In this document: positions 1-7,744 of the stretch, piece by piece | How positions within the stretch are numbered: position 1 is the stretch's first letter | Layout: each line of letters starts with the position of its first letter | Notes under the pieces: generated by a model | Seen by the model: the letters and a program-made list of their open reading frames with translations, nothing else | What the model was told of the DNA's origin: nothing | Databases searched by the model: none | Made by a program: the position numbers and the translations under genes | Assembly: GCA_963747775.1 (NCBI GenBank) | Contig: CAVVGT010000007.1 | Span: 124,001 to 188,000, forward strand | From: JAGVSZ01 sp963747775 | GTDB taxonomy: Bacteria; Pseudomonadota; Gammaproteobacteria; Burkholderiales; SG8-39 | DNA: 64,000 nt | Direction: 5' to 3'

Positions 1-260
1 AGCGTGACCGATTGCCCGACGTCGAGCGAGGCCATGTCCGGGGTCGCAAGCGCGTGCTTGCGGCTGCGGATCCAGAACACGCCGGCAACGGCGATGGCGC
101 CGGCGGCGAGGACCTGGGCAAGGAACGGCGCGCCGAACCAGGACACCGCGGCGGCGACGAACGCCGCGATGCCGAGCACGAGCAGGTAGAACGTTCCGCT
201 CAGGAGCTCGGCGACGACCAGCGCGATGCCGGCGATGACCCAGATCCAATAGGTTTCCAA
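1..260 (-). CDS. NfeD-like membrane protein, 5' part only
   Basis: The gene runs off the left edge; about 86 residues are visible. They give two or three hydrophobic segments rich in Ala, Val and Leu (starting ETYWIWVIAGIALVVAELLS), then a basic stretch (IRSRKHALATP) and the beginning of a soluble segment ending DVGQSVT. This order, a short membrane block followed by a small OB-like domain whose first strand carries a GQ-V pattern, is typical of short NfeD-family proteins, which work with stomatin/SPFH proteins in the membrane. The start is TTG at 258-260, chosen because a purine-rich GAAGGGAAG lies just upstream and no ATG fits the frame. A neighbouring SPFH gene would be expected beyond the left edge. 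Family call is moderately sure; role is inferred. Confidence 0.6.
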   Translation of the reverse strand, partial: METYWIWVIAGIALVVAELLSGTFYLLVLGIAAFVAAAVSWFGAPFLAQVLAAGAIAVAGVFWIRSRKHALATPDMASLDVGQSVT

Positions 261-348
261 GCTTGTCCGCTTCCCTTCGCTTCCGGCAGTCGGAATCGCG
301 GCGATCATACCGCAAGGAACCCCGTGGTCAGAGGAACGCGGCGCCGCC

Positions 349-354
349 TAGAAT
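349..354 (+). promoter_or_regulatory. Candidate -10 element before acnX
   Basis: TAGAAT sits 27 bases before the ATG at 381. The same hexamer precedes other genes here (4861, 25710), which supports it as the local sigma-70 -10 form. No convincing -35 is seen. Confidence 0.4.
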
Positions 355-380
355 GGGCGTTCGTCGACGAGGGAGTCCGC

Positions 381-1622
381 ATGCGGCTGACGTCCGAGGA
401 ACAGGCGATGCTCATTGGTGAGCGCGGCGAGGCGGCGCGCGACGCGCTCGCCTACCAGGTCCGGGTCGGGGAGTTCTTCGGCGCCGAGCGCTTCGTGCCG
501 ATCACCAACGCCCACATGATGGGCGACATCGAGGTGATGGGCGAGGGCGGCTTCCAGTACCTGGCCGCGATCGCGGAGAAGCGCGCGCGCTGCACCGTGC
601 CGATCACGACCAATGCGCGCTGCGTCGACTTCGCGTTTGCCGATCGCCTGGGCCAGGACCGCGCCGAGGTCGAGAAGGAGCGCCGCATCATCGAGCGCCT
701 GCGCGCGATGAACGTGCTCACCACCGACACCTGCATCAACTACCAGACGCTCTATCAGCCGCACCTGGGCGAGCACGTGGCATGGGGCGACACGGGCACG
801 GTGATCTACGCGAATTCGGTCTTCGGCGCGCGCACCAACTTCGAGAGCGGACCGGCGGCGCTCGCTGCGGCGCTCACGGGCCGCACTCCGGAGTACGGCT
901 TTCACCTCGACCGGCACCGCAAGGGGACCTTCGTCGTGCGGCTCGACGCACGCCTCGACGACCTCGCCGACTGGGGCGCGGCCGGCAAGCTGGTCGGCGA
1001 ATCGCACCAGAGCTACTACGCGGTGCCCGTCTTTACCGGCGTGACGAGAGCGCCGCTTGCCGACGAGCTGAAGCACCTCGGCGCCGCGCTCGCGAGCTAC
1101 GGTTCGATGGGGATGTTCCACATGGTGGGGGTCACGCCCGAAGCGCCGTCGGTCGAGGTCGCGCTGGGCGGGAACGCGCCGACCGACGAGATGCGGATCG
1201 GCGACGCGGAGATCGACCGCGTGTACGCAGGCTACGACCTGAAGGACCGCAGCTGCAACCTCGTCGTGTTCTCCGGTCCGCAGCAGTCGCTGTTCGAGAT
1301 GAAGTCGCTCGCCGACCGCTTCGCCGGGCGCACGCTGCATCCCGGCACGCAGGTTTTCGTCACCACGTCGAACGGCGTGAAGAGCGCCGCCCGCCAGCTG
1401 GGTCACCTGCAGTCGCTCGAGGCGGCGGGCGTGACCGTGCTCGAAGGCGTGTGCTTCTACATCCTGCAGAACCTCTCGCCGATGCGCGTCGCCAACGGCT
1501 GGACCAACCTGATCTCCAACTCGGCGAAGATCGTGAACATCATCGGGGCGCACCGGTTCAATACGATCCTGCGACGCACGCAGGCGTGCGTCGATATTGC
1601 GTGCACGGGGGTGATCGAGTGA
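381..1622 (+). CDS. Aconitase X, large (catalytic) subunit
   Basis: A 413-residue protein of the DUF521/aconitase X family, hydro-lyases with an Fe-S cluster. Characterised members dehydrate cis-3-hydroxy-L-proline (bacteria) or mevalonate 5-phosphate (archaea). Visible signatures include the N-terminal ITNAHMMGD segment, cysteines near residues 71, 81 and 118 (DTCINYQ), EGVCFYIL and a Cys-rich tail. The small swivelling subunit is a separate gene just downstream, so this is the two-subunit form. The ATG at 381 follows a TAGAAT box; reading further upstream would run through unrelated low-complexity sequence. The stop TGA overlaps a GTG (1619) by four bases. The last 80 bases recur, diverged, at 1681-1760. 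Substrate cannot be told from sequence; a hydroxyproline or other hydroxy acid is possible. Confidence 0.85.
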   Translation: MRLTSEEQAMLIGERGEAARDALAYQVRVGEFFGAERFVPITNAHMMGDIEVMGEGGFQYLAAIAEKRARCTVPITTNARCVDFAFADRLGQDRAEVEKERRIIERLRAMNVLTTDTCINYQTLYQPHLGEHVAWGDTGTVIYANSVFGARTNFESGPAALAAALTGRTPEYGFHLDRHRKGTFVVRLDARLDDLADWGAAGKLVGESHQSYYAVPVFTGVTRAPLADELKHLGAALASYGSMGMFHMVGVTPEAPSVEVALGGNAPTDEMRIGDAEIDRVYAGYDLKDRSCNLVVFSGPQQSLFEMKSLADRFAGRTLHPGTQVFVTTSNGVKSAARQLGHLQSLEAAGVTVLEGVCFYILQNLSPMRVANGWTNLISNSAKIVNIIGAHRFNTILRRTQACVDIACTGVIE

Positions 1623-1760
1623 CGGTGCGCCCTCCAAATCGGGGGATCTACAAGGGGGCGTGCCCCCTTGTTCGTCCGGCCATCGGGGCGCACCGGTTCA
1701 ATACGATCCTGCGGCGCACGCAGGCGTGCGTCGACATCGCGTGCACCGGGGCGATCAAGT
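1541..1760 (+). repeat. Diverged direct repeat of the acnX 3' end
   Basis: Bases 1541-1620 and 1681-1760 match at 74 of 80 positions at a fixed 140-base offset. Four of the six differences are synonymous (CGA/CGG, GAT/GAC, ATT/ATC, ACG/ACC); the other two give Val to Ala and Glu to Lys near the end. The 60-base spacer (1621-1680) is unrelated and holds a perfect hairpin. The two copies are therefore diverged homologues, not a fresh tandem copy or a read error. Confidence 0.9.
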
Positions 1761-1762
1761 GA
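1619..1762 (+). CDS. 47-codon bridging reading frame containing an acnX tail relic
   Basis: The frame starts at a GTG that overlaps the large-subunit stop as GTGA (1619-1622). It reads through the spacer (beginning VTVRPPNRGIYKG), continues in frame through the second copy of the AcnX C-terminus (AHRFNTILRRTQACVDIACT) and stops at a TGA that overlaps the small-subunit GTG at 1759, again as GTGA. It has no independent ribosome-binding site. It may be translated only to pass ribosomes from the large- to the small-subunit cistron, or may simply be a relic. No function is known for the peptide. Confidence 0.35.
   Translation: MTVRPPNRGIYKGACPLVRPAIGAHRFNTILRRTQACVDIACTGAIK
1651..1670. repeat. 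Perfect hairpin in the acnX spacer
   Basis: CAAGGGGGC and GCCCCCTTG form a nine-base-pair stem around a two-base loop. Flanks (GGGGGATCTA before, TTCGTCCGG after) resemble those of the hairpin at 32260-32283, where the stem differs by paired changes, suggesting a small intergenic repeat family. There is no U-run, so termination between the two subunits is not obvious. Confidence 0.6.
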
Positions 1763-2184
1763 GCGCGCCGCTCGCCACGATCCGCGTCGAGCGTGCGGCC
1801 GGTCCCGTCGTCGAGGGCGAGGCGGTGGTGTCTCCCGAGGGCTTCTCCCCGCGGTACGACCTCGACCGGTGGACCGGGCTCATCTCCAAGCCCGGCCACA
1901 AGCTCGAGGGCACGAGCATCAAGGACAAGATCTGCTTCTTCCCCACCGCGAAAGGCGGCATCGCGGCAGGCTGGGCCTTCTACGACATCAAGCACAAGGG
2001 CATCGCGCCGAAGGCGTTCGTCTTCGGCGTCACCAATCCGGTGATGGTGCAAGGCGCGGTGTTCGCGGACATCGCGATCACCGAGGGCTGGTCGCAGCCG
2101 CCCGCGGCGCTGATCCGCACCGGGGACTGGGTGCGGGTCGATCCCGGGCGGAAGGTCATCGAGCTGCTCCGCCGGAGGGCATGA
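1759..2184 (+). CDS. Aconitase X, small (swivelling) subunit
   Basis: A 141-residue DUF126-family protein, the mobile domain that closes over the active site of the aconitase X large subunit. Conserved features are the glycine-rich segment with SKPGHKLEGTSIKDKI, the FPTAKGG motif whose serine/threonine-region loop contributes to substrate binding in the family, and the terminal GDWVRVDPGRKVIE strand. The GTG start overlaps the TGA of the preceding 47-codon frame by four bases, and no Shine-Dalgarno sequence is obvious, so translation is probably coupled. Length is normal for the separate-subunit form. Highly likely to form one enzyme with the product of 381-1622. Confidence 0.85.
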   Translation: MSAPLATIRVERAAGPVVEGEAVVSPEGFSPRYDLDRWTGLISKPGHKLEGTSIKDKICFFPTAKGGIAAGWAFYDIKHKGIAPKAFVFGVTNPVMVQGAVFADIAITEGWSQPPAALIRTGDWVRVDPGRKVIELLRRRA

Positions 2185-2227
2185 CGCCACTCGCGCGCGA
2201 ACTGGACGGGCGAAGACGAGCGCCGGG

Positions 2228-2992
2228 CTAGCTCGTGCAGGCCGGCAGCGCGAGCGCCTGCAGCACCTCGCCTGTGCGGCGGCTCTGCACGAACGCGGCG
2301 ACCCCGCCTCTGGCGAGCGGCTGCGCACCGACCGGGCGCGCGAGCGACGCGCTGCCCGCGGCATCGAGCGCGAGCGGACCCCACCATTCGCGCACGACGA
2401 AGTCGTGGTCGAGCGTGGCGCCGCGATTCTCGCCCGCGGTGACGCGGTTGGACAGTCCGTTCTCGTACACCGCGACGAACAGCGCCGTGTCCTCGCGGTC
2501 CTCGCGGCGCGGCACGCTCGCTTGCGCGCGGATCCCGCCCGCCGCAATCTCGAGCTCGATCCCGGCGCGTGCGGGCGTCGCATTGATCGCCGCGACCGCC
2601 GCGGCGAACGAGGCCTGGGCCGGCCATGCGCGGAAGTCCTTCCCAGCGAGCACAACCTGCGGCGTGTAGACGACGCGGTTCCGTCCGATGGCCGCGAGCT
2701 CGCGCTGCCGCGCGGAGAACAGCGGCTTCGCGAACGGATCCTTCCAGCCGATGTAGTCCCAGTAGTCGACGTGCAGCGCGAGCGGCACGACGCGCGAGGT
2801 CCCGAACCCGGCCGTCGGCACGCTGCTGAGCCAGCGGTCGGCGCGCGGACAGCTGTCGCAGCCCTCCGAGGTGTAGAGCTCGACGAGCGCCGCCGTCGAC
2901 GCGCCGCTCTTCGCGGTGCACTCGGCCGGCGCGGCCTGGACGATCGAGACGGTGAAGGCGGCCAGGAAGGCCGCGGCCAGACGGTGGGTCAT
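2228..2992 (-). CDS. DUF1223 secreted thioredoxin-fold protein
   Basis: A 254-residue protein with a clear signal peptide (MTHRLAAAFLAAFTVSIVQA, cleavage near Ala-Ala-Pro). The mature protein starts with a thioredoxin-like beta-alpha segment LVELYTSEGCDSCPRADRW, whose CxxC-type pair (CDSC) and following WLSS are hallmarks of DUF1223. Later HVDYWDYIGWKDPF and the VVYTPQVVLAGKDFRAW block are also family features. Exported redox-like function is inferred; no substrate is known. It converges with the AcnX small subunit 43 bases away. A nearby membrane-protein gene (3097-3471) is upstream on the same strand but separated by about 100 bases. Confidence 0.8.
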   Translation of the reverse strand: MTHRLAAAFLAAFTVSIVQAAPAECTAKSGASTAALVELYTSEGCDSCPRADRWLSSVPTAGFGTSRVVPLALHVDYWDYIGWKDPFAKPLFSARQRELAAIGRNRVVYTPQVVLAGKDFRAWPAQASFAAAVAAINATPARAGIELEIAAGGIRAQASVPRREDREDTALFVAVYENGLSNRVTAGENRGATLDHDFVVREWWGPLALDAAGSASLARPVGAQPLARGGVAAFVQSRRTGEVLQALALPACTS

Positions 2993-3096
2993 GACGCGCT
3001 CCGACGCAGTGATCCTTCCCTCAGGTCCGGTACGACCGCCGGGCCCGCATGGATTCAGTCGGAAGACCGGGGCCGAACCGACGGCCCCGCGCCCGA

Positions 3097-3471
3097 TCAG
3101 GTTTCGTCGTCGCCGGAACGGCGGAACGAGAGGCCGGCGGTGCCGAGCACCAGCCCGATCAGGAGGACGTACCAGAGCGAGATCGTGCCCGCGCTGGGCG
3201 CGACGAACGAGTTCCCGACGAGGAACAGGCTCACCGTCGCCGCGACCGCGAGCGCGAGCAGCGCCGCGCCCGCCGAGCGGGAGATGCGCGCGATCGCCGG
3301 GCCGCGCGCCGCCACCGCGAGCAGCAGGTAGCCGCCGATCGTGAGCAACGGGAACAGCACCCAGGCCACCCGCTGCGGCTGCGCCGTGCCGATGCCGAAC
3401 GGGGTGAGCGTGAGCAGGAGGCCCGAAACGAGCCCGAGGACGAGGAACACTGCGCCGGCGATCTGGGTCAT
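3097..3471 (-). CDS. Small four-helix membrane protein, unknown
   Basis: A 124-residue protein with four predicted transmembrane segments: residues about 5-25 (AVFLVLGLVSGLLLTL), 36-56 (VAWVLFPLLTIGGYLLLAV), 65-85 and 97-115 (LWYVLLIGLVLGTAGL). It ends in a charged tail, RRSGDDET. I do not recognise the family. The ATG follows a GAAGGCCCGCCCTC region with only a weak ribosome-binding site. It reads toward the DUF1223 gene and diverges from the MFS gene at 3633. Confidence 0.55.
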   Translation of the reverse strand: MTQIAGAVFLVLGLVSGLLLTLTPFGIGTAQPQRVAWVLFPLLTIGGYLLLAVAARGPAIARISRSAGAALLALAVAATVSLFLVGNSFVAPSAGTISLWYVLLIGLVLGTAGLSFRRSGDDET

Positions 3472-3612
3472 GAGGGCGGGCCTTCGCGGGAACCATCGAC
3501 TTTATAGGGGCCCGCCGACCGCCCGTCCACCGGCGCAGCACCGTGCGGCGTGCGCGTTTCACAGTCCCGGCAGGAAATCCGACACGTCGGCATCGAGCCC
3601 GCGCCGATCACC

Positions 3613-3618
3613 CATAAT
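3613..3618 (+). promoter_or_regulatory. Candidate -10 element before the MFS gene
   Basis: CATAAT ends 15 bases before the ATG at 3633, implying a very short or absent 5' leader. No Shine-Dalgarno sequence is visible before that ATG, consistent with near-leaderless initiation. Confidence 0.3.
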
Positions 3619-3632
3619 GGCCCGACCCGCCG

Positions 3633-4811
3633 ATGACCGCCCCCGCCCCGCGCGCACCCGCGCTCGCTCCGTTCTTCGCCAGCGCGTTCGCATGGAACCT
3701 CGCGCTCGGGATGTCGCACGTGCTCATCCCGCTGTACGCGTATCACCTCGGGTACTCGGGGGTCGCAATCGGGACGCTCGTATCCGCGCCCGTGGTCGCG
3801 CAGCTCGCGTTCAACCTCGTAGGCGGCGTGTGGACCGACCGCATCGGCGGCAAGCGCCTCGCACTCGCGTCGTCGGTGATCCTGGGGCTCGCCGGGGTGG
3901 TGTACGCGTTTGCGACCACGTTCGCGGCACTGCTCTTCGCGCAGCTCTGCATCATCGTGGCGCGCTCGGTGTACTGGCCGGCGACCTGGTCGCTCGGCTC
4001 GCAGCTCCCGGGAGACCGCAGCGCGCAGATGGGGCGCCTCAACTCGATCTCGAGCGGCGGGCAGATTGTGGGCACCGTCGCCGCCGGGCTCGCGATCACG
4101 CACGCCGGCTACCAGGCGGGATTCGCGGCGCTGGCGTTCTTCGGCGGCGTGGTGGCGCTCGCGCTCATGGCCGCCTTCGCGGCGCCGGACCATCGGCGGC
4201 CGACGACCGTGCAGCCCATGCTGACGACCTACCGCGCGCTCGCGCGGCGCCCGTCGATCTGGTTCGGCCTCGCCACCGCCTACATGGCCGGGCTGCCGTT
4301 CTCGCTCAGCTTCTCCTTCTACCCGATCCTGCTCGTGGCCGAGGGGTTCACGAGCGATGAGGCCGGATGGATGATCGCCCTGCGCGCCCTCGGGTCGGTG
4401 TGCGCCGGCGTGACCGCGGCACGCTTTGTCCGCAAGGTCACCGACCGTTCGATCCCGGTCGGGGCCGGGCTCGCGATCGCGGTGACGGTCGTCGCGATCG
4501 CCGCGTTCGCCCACAGTGCGCCCATCAGCGTCTGTCTGTTCGTGGTGGGGCTCGCTTCGGGAATCCTGACGCTGTACTTCCAGCTCCTGGCGAGCGAGGT
4601 CTCGACGGTCGAGACGCGCGGGGCCACGCTGGCGATCGCCGGCCTCGGCTGGGGGCTCTCGCACCTGACGACACCGCTGCTCATGGGCGCGCTGACCGAT
4701 GCCGTCGGGATCCACGATGCGTTCCGCCTGTTCGGTGGACTCACGGTCGCGCTCGCGCTCGGCCTGGCGCCGCTGCACGCCTGGGCGTTCCGGGGCGGCC
4801 GGCCGCGCTGA
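3633..4811 (+). CDS. MFS transporter
   Basis: A 392-residue major facilitator protein with about twelve hydrophobic segments. The loop 2-3 signature appears as GGVWTDRIGGKRL (residues about 64-76), and the second half repeats a similar motif at ARFVRKVTDRSI. Charged cytosolic loops are short, as in drug/metabolite exporters. The substrate cannot be read from the sequence. The start is the first ATG in frame after a CATAAT box. The upstream membrane-protein gene is divergent, so the MFS gene is probably monocistronic. Confidence 0.85.
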   Translation: MTAPAPRAPALAPFFASAFAWNLALGMSHVLIPLYAYHLGYSGVAIGTLVSAPVVAQLAFNLVGGVWTDRIGGKRLALASSVILGLAGVVYAFATTFAALLFAQLCIIVARSVYWPATWSLGSQLPGDRSAQMGRLNSISSGGQIVGTVAAGLAITHAGYQAGFAALAFFGGVVALALMAAFAAPDHRRPTTVQPMLTTYRALARRPSIWFGLATAYMAGLPFSLSFSFYPILLVAEGFTSDEAGWMIALRALGSVCAGVTAARFVRKVTDRSIPVGAGLAIAVTVVAIAAFAHSAPISVCLFVVGLASGILTLYFQLLASEVSTVETRGATLAIAGLGWGLSHLTTPLLMGALTDAVGIHDAFRLFGGLTVALALGLAPLHAWAFRGGRPR

Positions 4812-4860
4812 AATCCCGCGCCCCGTGACGGCGTGCACGGTGGCCGCGTCGGTCCGGGCC

Positions 4861-4866
4861 TAGAAT
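4861..4866 (+). promoter_or_regulatory. Candidate -10 element before the 60-codon gene
   Basis: TAGAAT lies 27 bases before the ATG at 4894 with AGGGGGACAG (ribosome-binding site) in between, the same geometry as before acnX. Confidence 0.4.
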
Positions 4867-4893
4867 CGCGCCACCAGCACAGGGGGACAGAAA

Positions 4894-5076
4894 ATGATCA
4901 AGTGGGCCGCCGTGACCTTCGGAATCGGGATGCTGATCATCTTCGCCGAATGGAACATGGCGCGGAAGAAGAAGGGCGGCATCACCTGGACCGACAAGCA
5001 GCGCATGATCGGGATCTTCTGGATCTCGGTCGCGCTGGCGGGGCTCGTCGCCGGCCTGATCTACATGTCTGACTGA
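4894..5076 (+). CDS. 60-residue two-helix membrane protein
   Basis: A compact protein with two hydrophobic helices (IKWAAVTFGIGMLIIFAEW and IGIFWISVALAGLVAGLIYM) joined by a very basic loop, ARKKKGGITWTDKQRM. By the positive-inside rule the loop should be cytosolic. The gene has its own TAGAAT -10 and a strong AGGGGGACAG ribosome-binding site, which support real expression. I do not recognise a named family; it ends 14 bases before the luciferase-like oxidoreductase, so the two may share a transcript. Confidence 0.65.
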   Translation: MIKWAAVTFGIGMLIIFAEWNMARKKKGGITWTDKQRMIGIFWISVALAGLVAGLIYMSD

Positions 5077-5090
5077 GCGCCGCGGCGCAA

Positions 5091-6092
5091 ATGCGTCTCG
5101 GCGTCCTCGACCAGAGTCCCGTCATCAGCGGGCACACGCCCGCGCAGGCGCTCGCGGAGACGGTGGCGCTCGCGGAGGCGGCGGACCGGCTCGGCTACTC
5201 GCGCTACTGGCTCGCCGAGCATCACGCGATCGCCGCCCTCGCCGACCCCTGTCCCGAGATCCTCCTCGCACGCATCGCGTCCGCGACGCGGCGCATCCGC
5301 GTCGGCACCGGCGGCGTGCTCCTGCCCTACTACAGCCCGCTCAAAGTCGCCGAGGTGTTCCGCATGCTCGAGGCGCTTTTCCCGGGCCGCATCGACCTCG
5401 GCATCGGGCGCGCGCCGGGCGGCGACCAGATCACCGCACAGGCGGTCTCGCGCGGGCACTACACGTTCGCCGAGGATTTCCCGCAGCAGGTGCGCGACCT
5501 GGTCGGATTTCTCGACGCCGCGCTCCCCGCCGATCATCCGTTCGTGCGGGTGAAAGCGATGCCGGCGGGCGACACCGCACCGGAGCTCTGGCTGCTCGGC
5601 TCGTCCGACTACAGCGGCGGGCTCGCCGCCCTCCTCGGCCTGCGATTCGCGTTCGCGCACTTCATCACCGCGCAGGGCGGCGACGCGGTGATGCACACCT
5701 ACAAGTCGGAGTTCATGCCGTCCGCGCGCGAGGACGCGCCGCACACGCTGCTGTGCGTGTTCGCGATCTGCGCCGAGACGGGCGCCGAGGCCGAGCGGCT
5801 CGCGGCATCGATCGATCTGCGTCGCCTGCACATGGCGCTCGGCGTGGACGCGCCGGTGCCGACCTACGCGGAGGCGGCCGCGCGCAAGTACGAGGAGCGC
5901 GAGATCGCCTACATCCGCTCGCAGCGTGCGCGGGTCGTGCTCGGCGATCCGCCGACCGTGCGTGCCCGGCTGCTGGCGCTGGCCAAGACGTTCGCGGCCG
6001 ACGAGCTGATGATCATCACGATCACCGGCGACTACCCGAGCCGGCGCCGCTCCTACGAGCTGATCGCGGACGCGTTCGAACTCGGACGCTGA
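5091..6092 (+). CDS. LLM-class (luciferase-like) flavin oxidoreductase
   Basis: A 333-residue TIM-barrel monooxygenase-like protein. The N-terminus LGVLDQSPV, the YWLAEHH motif, RIRVGTGGVLLPYYSPLKVAE and RIDLGIGRAPGGD are diagnostic of the bacterial LLM group that includes YvbT/MsnO-type proteins, which use reduced FMN or F420; in proteobacteria FMNH2 is likely. The substrate is unknown. The ATG is preceded by a weak GCGCCGCGGCGC stretch, so expression may depend on the preceding small gene. Confidence 0.85.
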   Translation: MRLGVLDQSPVISGHTPAQALAETVALAEAADRLGYSRYWLAEHHAIAALADPCPEILLARIASATRRIRVGTGGVLLPYYSPLKVAEVFRMLEALFPGRIDLGIGRAPGGDQITAQAVSRGHYTFAEDFPQQVRDLVGFLDAALPADHPFVRVKAMPAGDTAPELWLLGSSDYSGGLAALLGLRFAFAHFITAQGGDAVMHTYKSEFMPSAREDAPHTLLCVFAICAETGAEAERLAASIDLRRLHMALGVDAPVPTYAEAAARKYEEREIAYIRSQRARVVLGDPPTVRARLLALAKTFAADELMIITITGDYPSRRRSYELIADAFELGR

Positions 6093-6096
6093 ACGC

Positions 6097-6504
6097 TCAG
6101 GCCGCGGCCGCTAGCCGCGCCGCCTGGCGGCGCGCCTGCGTAAGGCCTCCATAGCCCCAAGCGTCGGCCGGCACCTCGTGCACGTGCACGTAGCTCGCCT
6201 CGTGTGGAGCACCCAGAAGATCCCGCATCCGCGCGAAAACCGCCGCGATATAGCGCGCCTTCTCGTCCGGGCTGTTCGTCCCCGCGGTCACCCGCACGTC
6301 GACGAAGAAGCTCGCCCGCCGCTGCGCATCGAGCGCTGGCCCGCCCACGAACCACTGCGCGGCCGGGACGTGCGCGATGGCGACCGACGTCAGCTGCCGA
6401 TCCTTGCGCAGGATCTCGGACGTGAGCTGCGCCAGGGCATCGGCGACCGCCGCGTCGCGCCTCGCGTCCGGGGCGCCGCTGATGAGGACGGTGAGAATCG
6501 GCAT
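6097..6504 (-). CDS. Tautomerase-superfamily (4-OT-like) protein
   Basis: A 135-residue protein beginning MPILTVLISG; after processing Pro1 would be the catalytic base characteristic of the tautomerase fold. Length indicates a fused two-unit (CHMI/MSAD-like) form and not the 62-residue 4-OT. The second half contains FFVDVRVTAGTNSPDEKARY, matching the beta-alpha unit in which the second repeat normally begins. A conserved-looking VHVHEVPADAWGYGG stretch is near the end. The substrate is unknown. It converges with the LLM gene, leaving a four-base gap, and is followed upstream by a 65-codon gene on the same strand. Confidence 0.75.
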   Translation of the reverse strand: MPILTVLISGAPDARRDAAVADALAQLTSEILRKDRQLTSVAIAHVPAAQWFVGGPALDAQRRASFFVDVRVTAGTNSPDEKARYIAAVFARMRDLLGAPHEASYVHVHEVPADAWGYGGLTQARRQAARLAAAA

Positions 6505-6513
6505 GGCCCGCCC

Positions 6514-6711
6514 TCAGCAGCACTGCGCGGCGGGGGTCCGCGGCGCGGGCGCCCGCCGCACCAGCCGCGCCACCGCCTCCCGGGCGCGGTGCAGGTATGC
6601 GTGCACCACCTCGGATCGCATCCGGCGCGCCCGCGCCATGTACCGCTCGATGGTCTCCGGCGTCGGATGCGCGTCGCCGGCGAGACCGTGAAATGCATGA
6701 TCGATTCGCAT
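6514..6711 (-). CDS. 65-residue hypothetical protein
   Basis: A small basic protein, starting MRIDHAFHGLAGDAHPTPE, with a helical middle rich in Arg and Ala (ERYMARARRMRSEVV) and a C-terminal CC pair. The PTPETIERYMARARRMRSE pattern resembles small RSP_7527/DUF1127-like proteins, but I am not certain of the family. A good ribosome-binding site, ACAGGAGT, lies seven bases before the ATG. Nine bases separate it from the tautomerase gene, suggesting co-transcription. Confidence 0.55.
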   Translation of the reverse strand: MRIDHAFHGLAGDAHPTPETIERYMARARRMRSEVVHAYLHRAREAVARLVRRAPAPRTPAAQCC

Positions 6712-6886
6712 GATTGGGACTCCTGTTCCGGGTTGACCGTGGCTCGTACTCTAGGAGGATCCGGCGCGCGGGTGAAACGAGATTTCTGCACCACATAGAT
6801 GCGGCGCTCGCATCCATGACGGGATGGTTTGCCGCCGTCCTGGGCACGCTTTAGACTCCGCACGTCCATCCGAGGAGGCCCGAGCC

Positions 6887-7630
6887 ATGACCGATTCGCT
6901 GGGTTGGCGCAAGAAGTTCGCGATCCTGATCCCGTCCACCAACACGAGCGTGCAACCGGAGTTCGACGACATGCGGCCGGTGGGCGTCACCAACCACATC
7001 AGCCGCATCCGCATTCCCAACATCCCGCTGCAGTCCGACGCCGACTTCAACAAGTTGATCGATCTGATCGGCAGCGCGCAGGACGAAGCGGTGGTGAGCG
7101 CGATGTCGTGCGAGCCCGACCGGCTGGTGCTCGGCATTTCCGCCGAGACCTTCTGGGGCGGCTATCAGATGTCGGTAAAACTGAAGAAGCATCTCCTGGA
7201 AATGACGCAGCTCCCCGTCTCCATGGGTTCCGAAGCGTGCGAGGAGGTCCTGAAGCTCTACAAGGCCAAGACCCTGGGGGTCGTCACGCCTTACTGGCCG
7301 GTCGGTGACCGGAACGTCATCCAGTTCTTCGAGGAGGCGGGCTTCAAGGTAAAGCGCATCGAAGGCCTAAAGCGCACGAGCCCGGTGGACATCGCGCACA
7401 CGACCGAGACGGAGCTGCGTGCAGCGCTGGTCAAGGTCGATGGCGACGACGTGGACACTCTGATCCAGGTCGGGACCAACCTCGCCATGGCGCGCCTCGC
7501 CGCTCAGGCCGAGGTGTGGTTGGGCAAACCGGTGTTCGCCATTAACACCGCTATCTACTGGCACGCGCTGCGACACAGCGGGATCGAAGACAAGATCGAC
7601 GGGTTCGGGTCGCTGCTGACGAGGCACTGA
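6887..7630 (+). CDS. Maleate isomerase / arylmalonate decarboxylase family protein
   Basis: A 247-residue member of the Asp/Glu-racemase-like superfamily. The N-terminal LIPSTNTSVQPEF block matches the substrate-anchoring PSSNT loop of maleate cis-trans isomerases. In place of the first catalytic cysteine (usually in a CTS-like motif) the protein has SMSCEPDRLVLGISAET with a nearby Cys, and the second region reads LIQVGTNLA, lacking the second cysteine (normally near GCT). This suggests a changed chemistry or a different subgroup. The start at 6887 is set by CGAGGAGG eight bases upstream. Activity on maleate is an inference only. Confidence 0.7.
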   Translation: MTDSLGWRKKFAILIPSTNTSVQPEFDDMRPVGVTNHISRIRIPNIPLQSDADFNKLIDLIGSAQDEAVVSAMSCEPDRLVLGISAETFWGGYQMSVKLKKHLLEMTQLPVSMGSEACEEVLKLYKAKTLGVVTPYWPVGDRNVIQFFEEAGFKVKRIEGLKRTSPVDIAHTTETELRAALVKVDGDDVDTLIQVGTNLAMARLAAQAEVWLGKPVFAINTAIYWHALRHSGIEDKIDGFGSLLTRH

Positions 7631-7744
7631 TCGCGAAGCGGGTCGCCGCGAATTGACCAGAATTAGCGAAACGCCGCAAACAGCGCGCCGGTGACGGCAA
7701 GCGCCGCGGTCCAGGCTGACGAACCCGGGCGAGCCAGGGCAGGT

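Noticed and set aside
348..1637. Long open frame on the minus strand opposite aconitase X
   Set aside because: Its translation is Arg/His-rich, has no family motif and mirrors codon-position bias of the real gene on the other strand.
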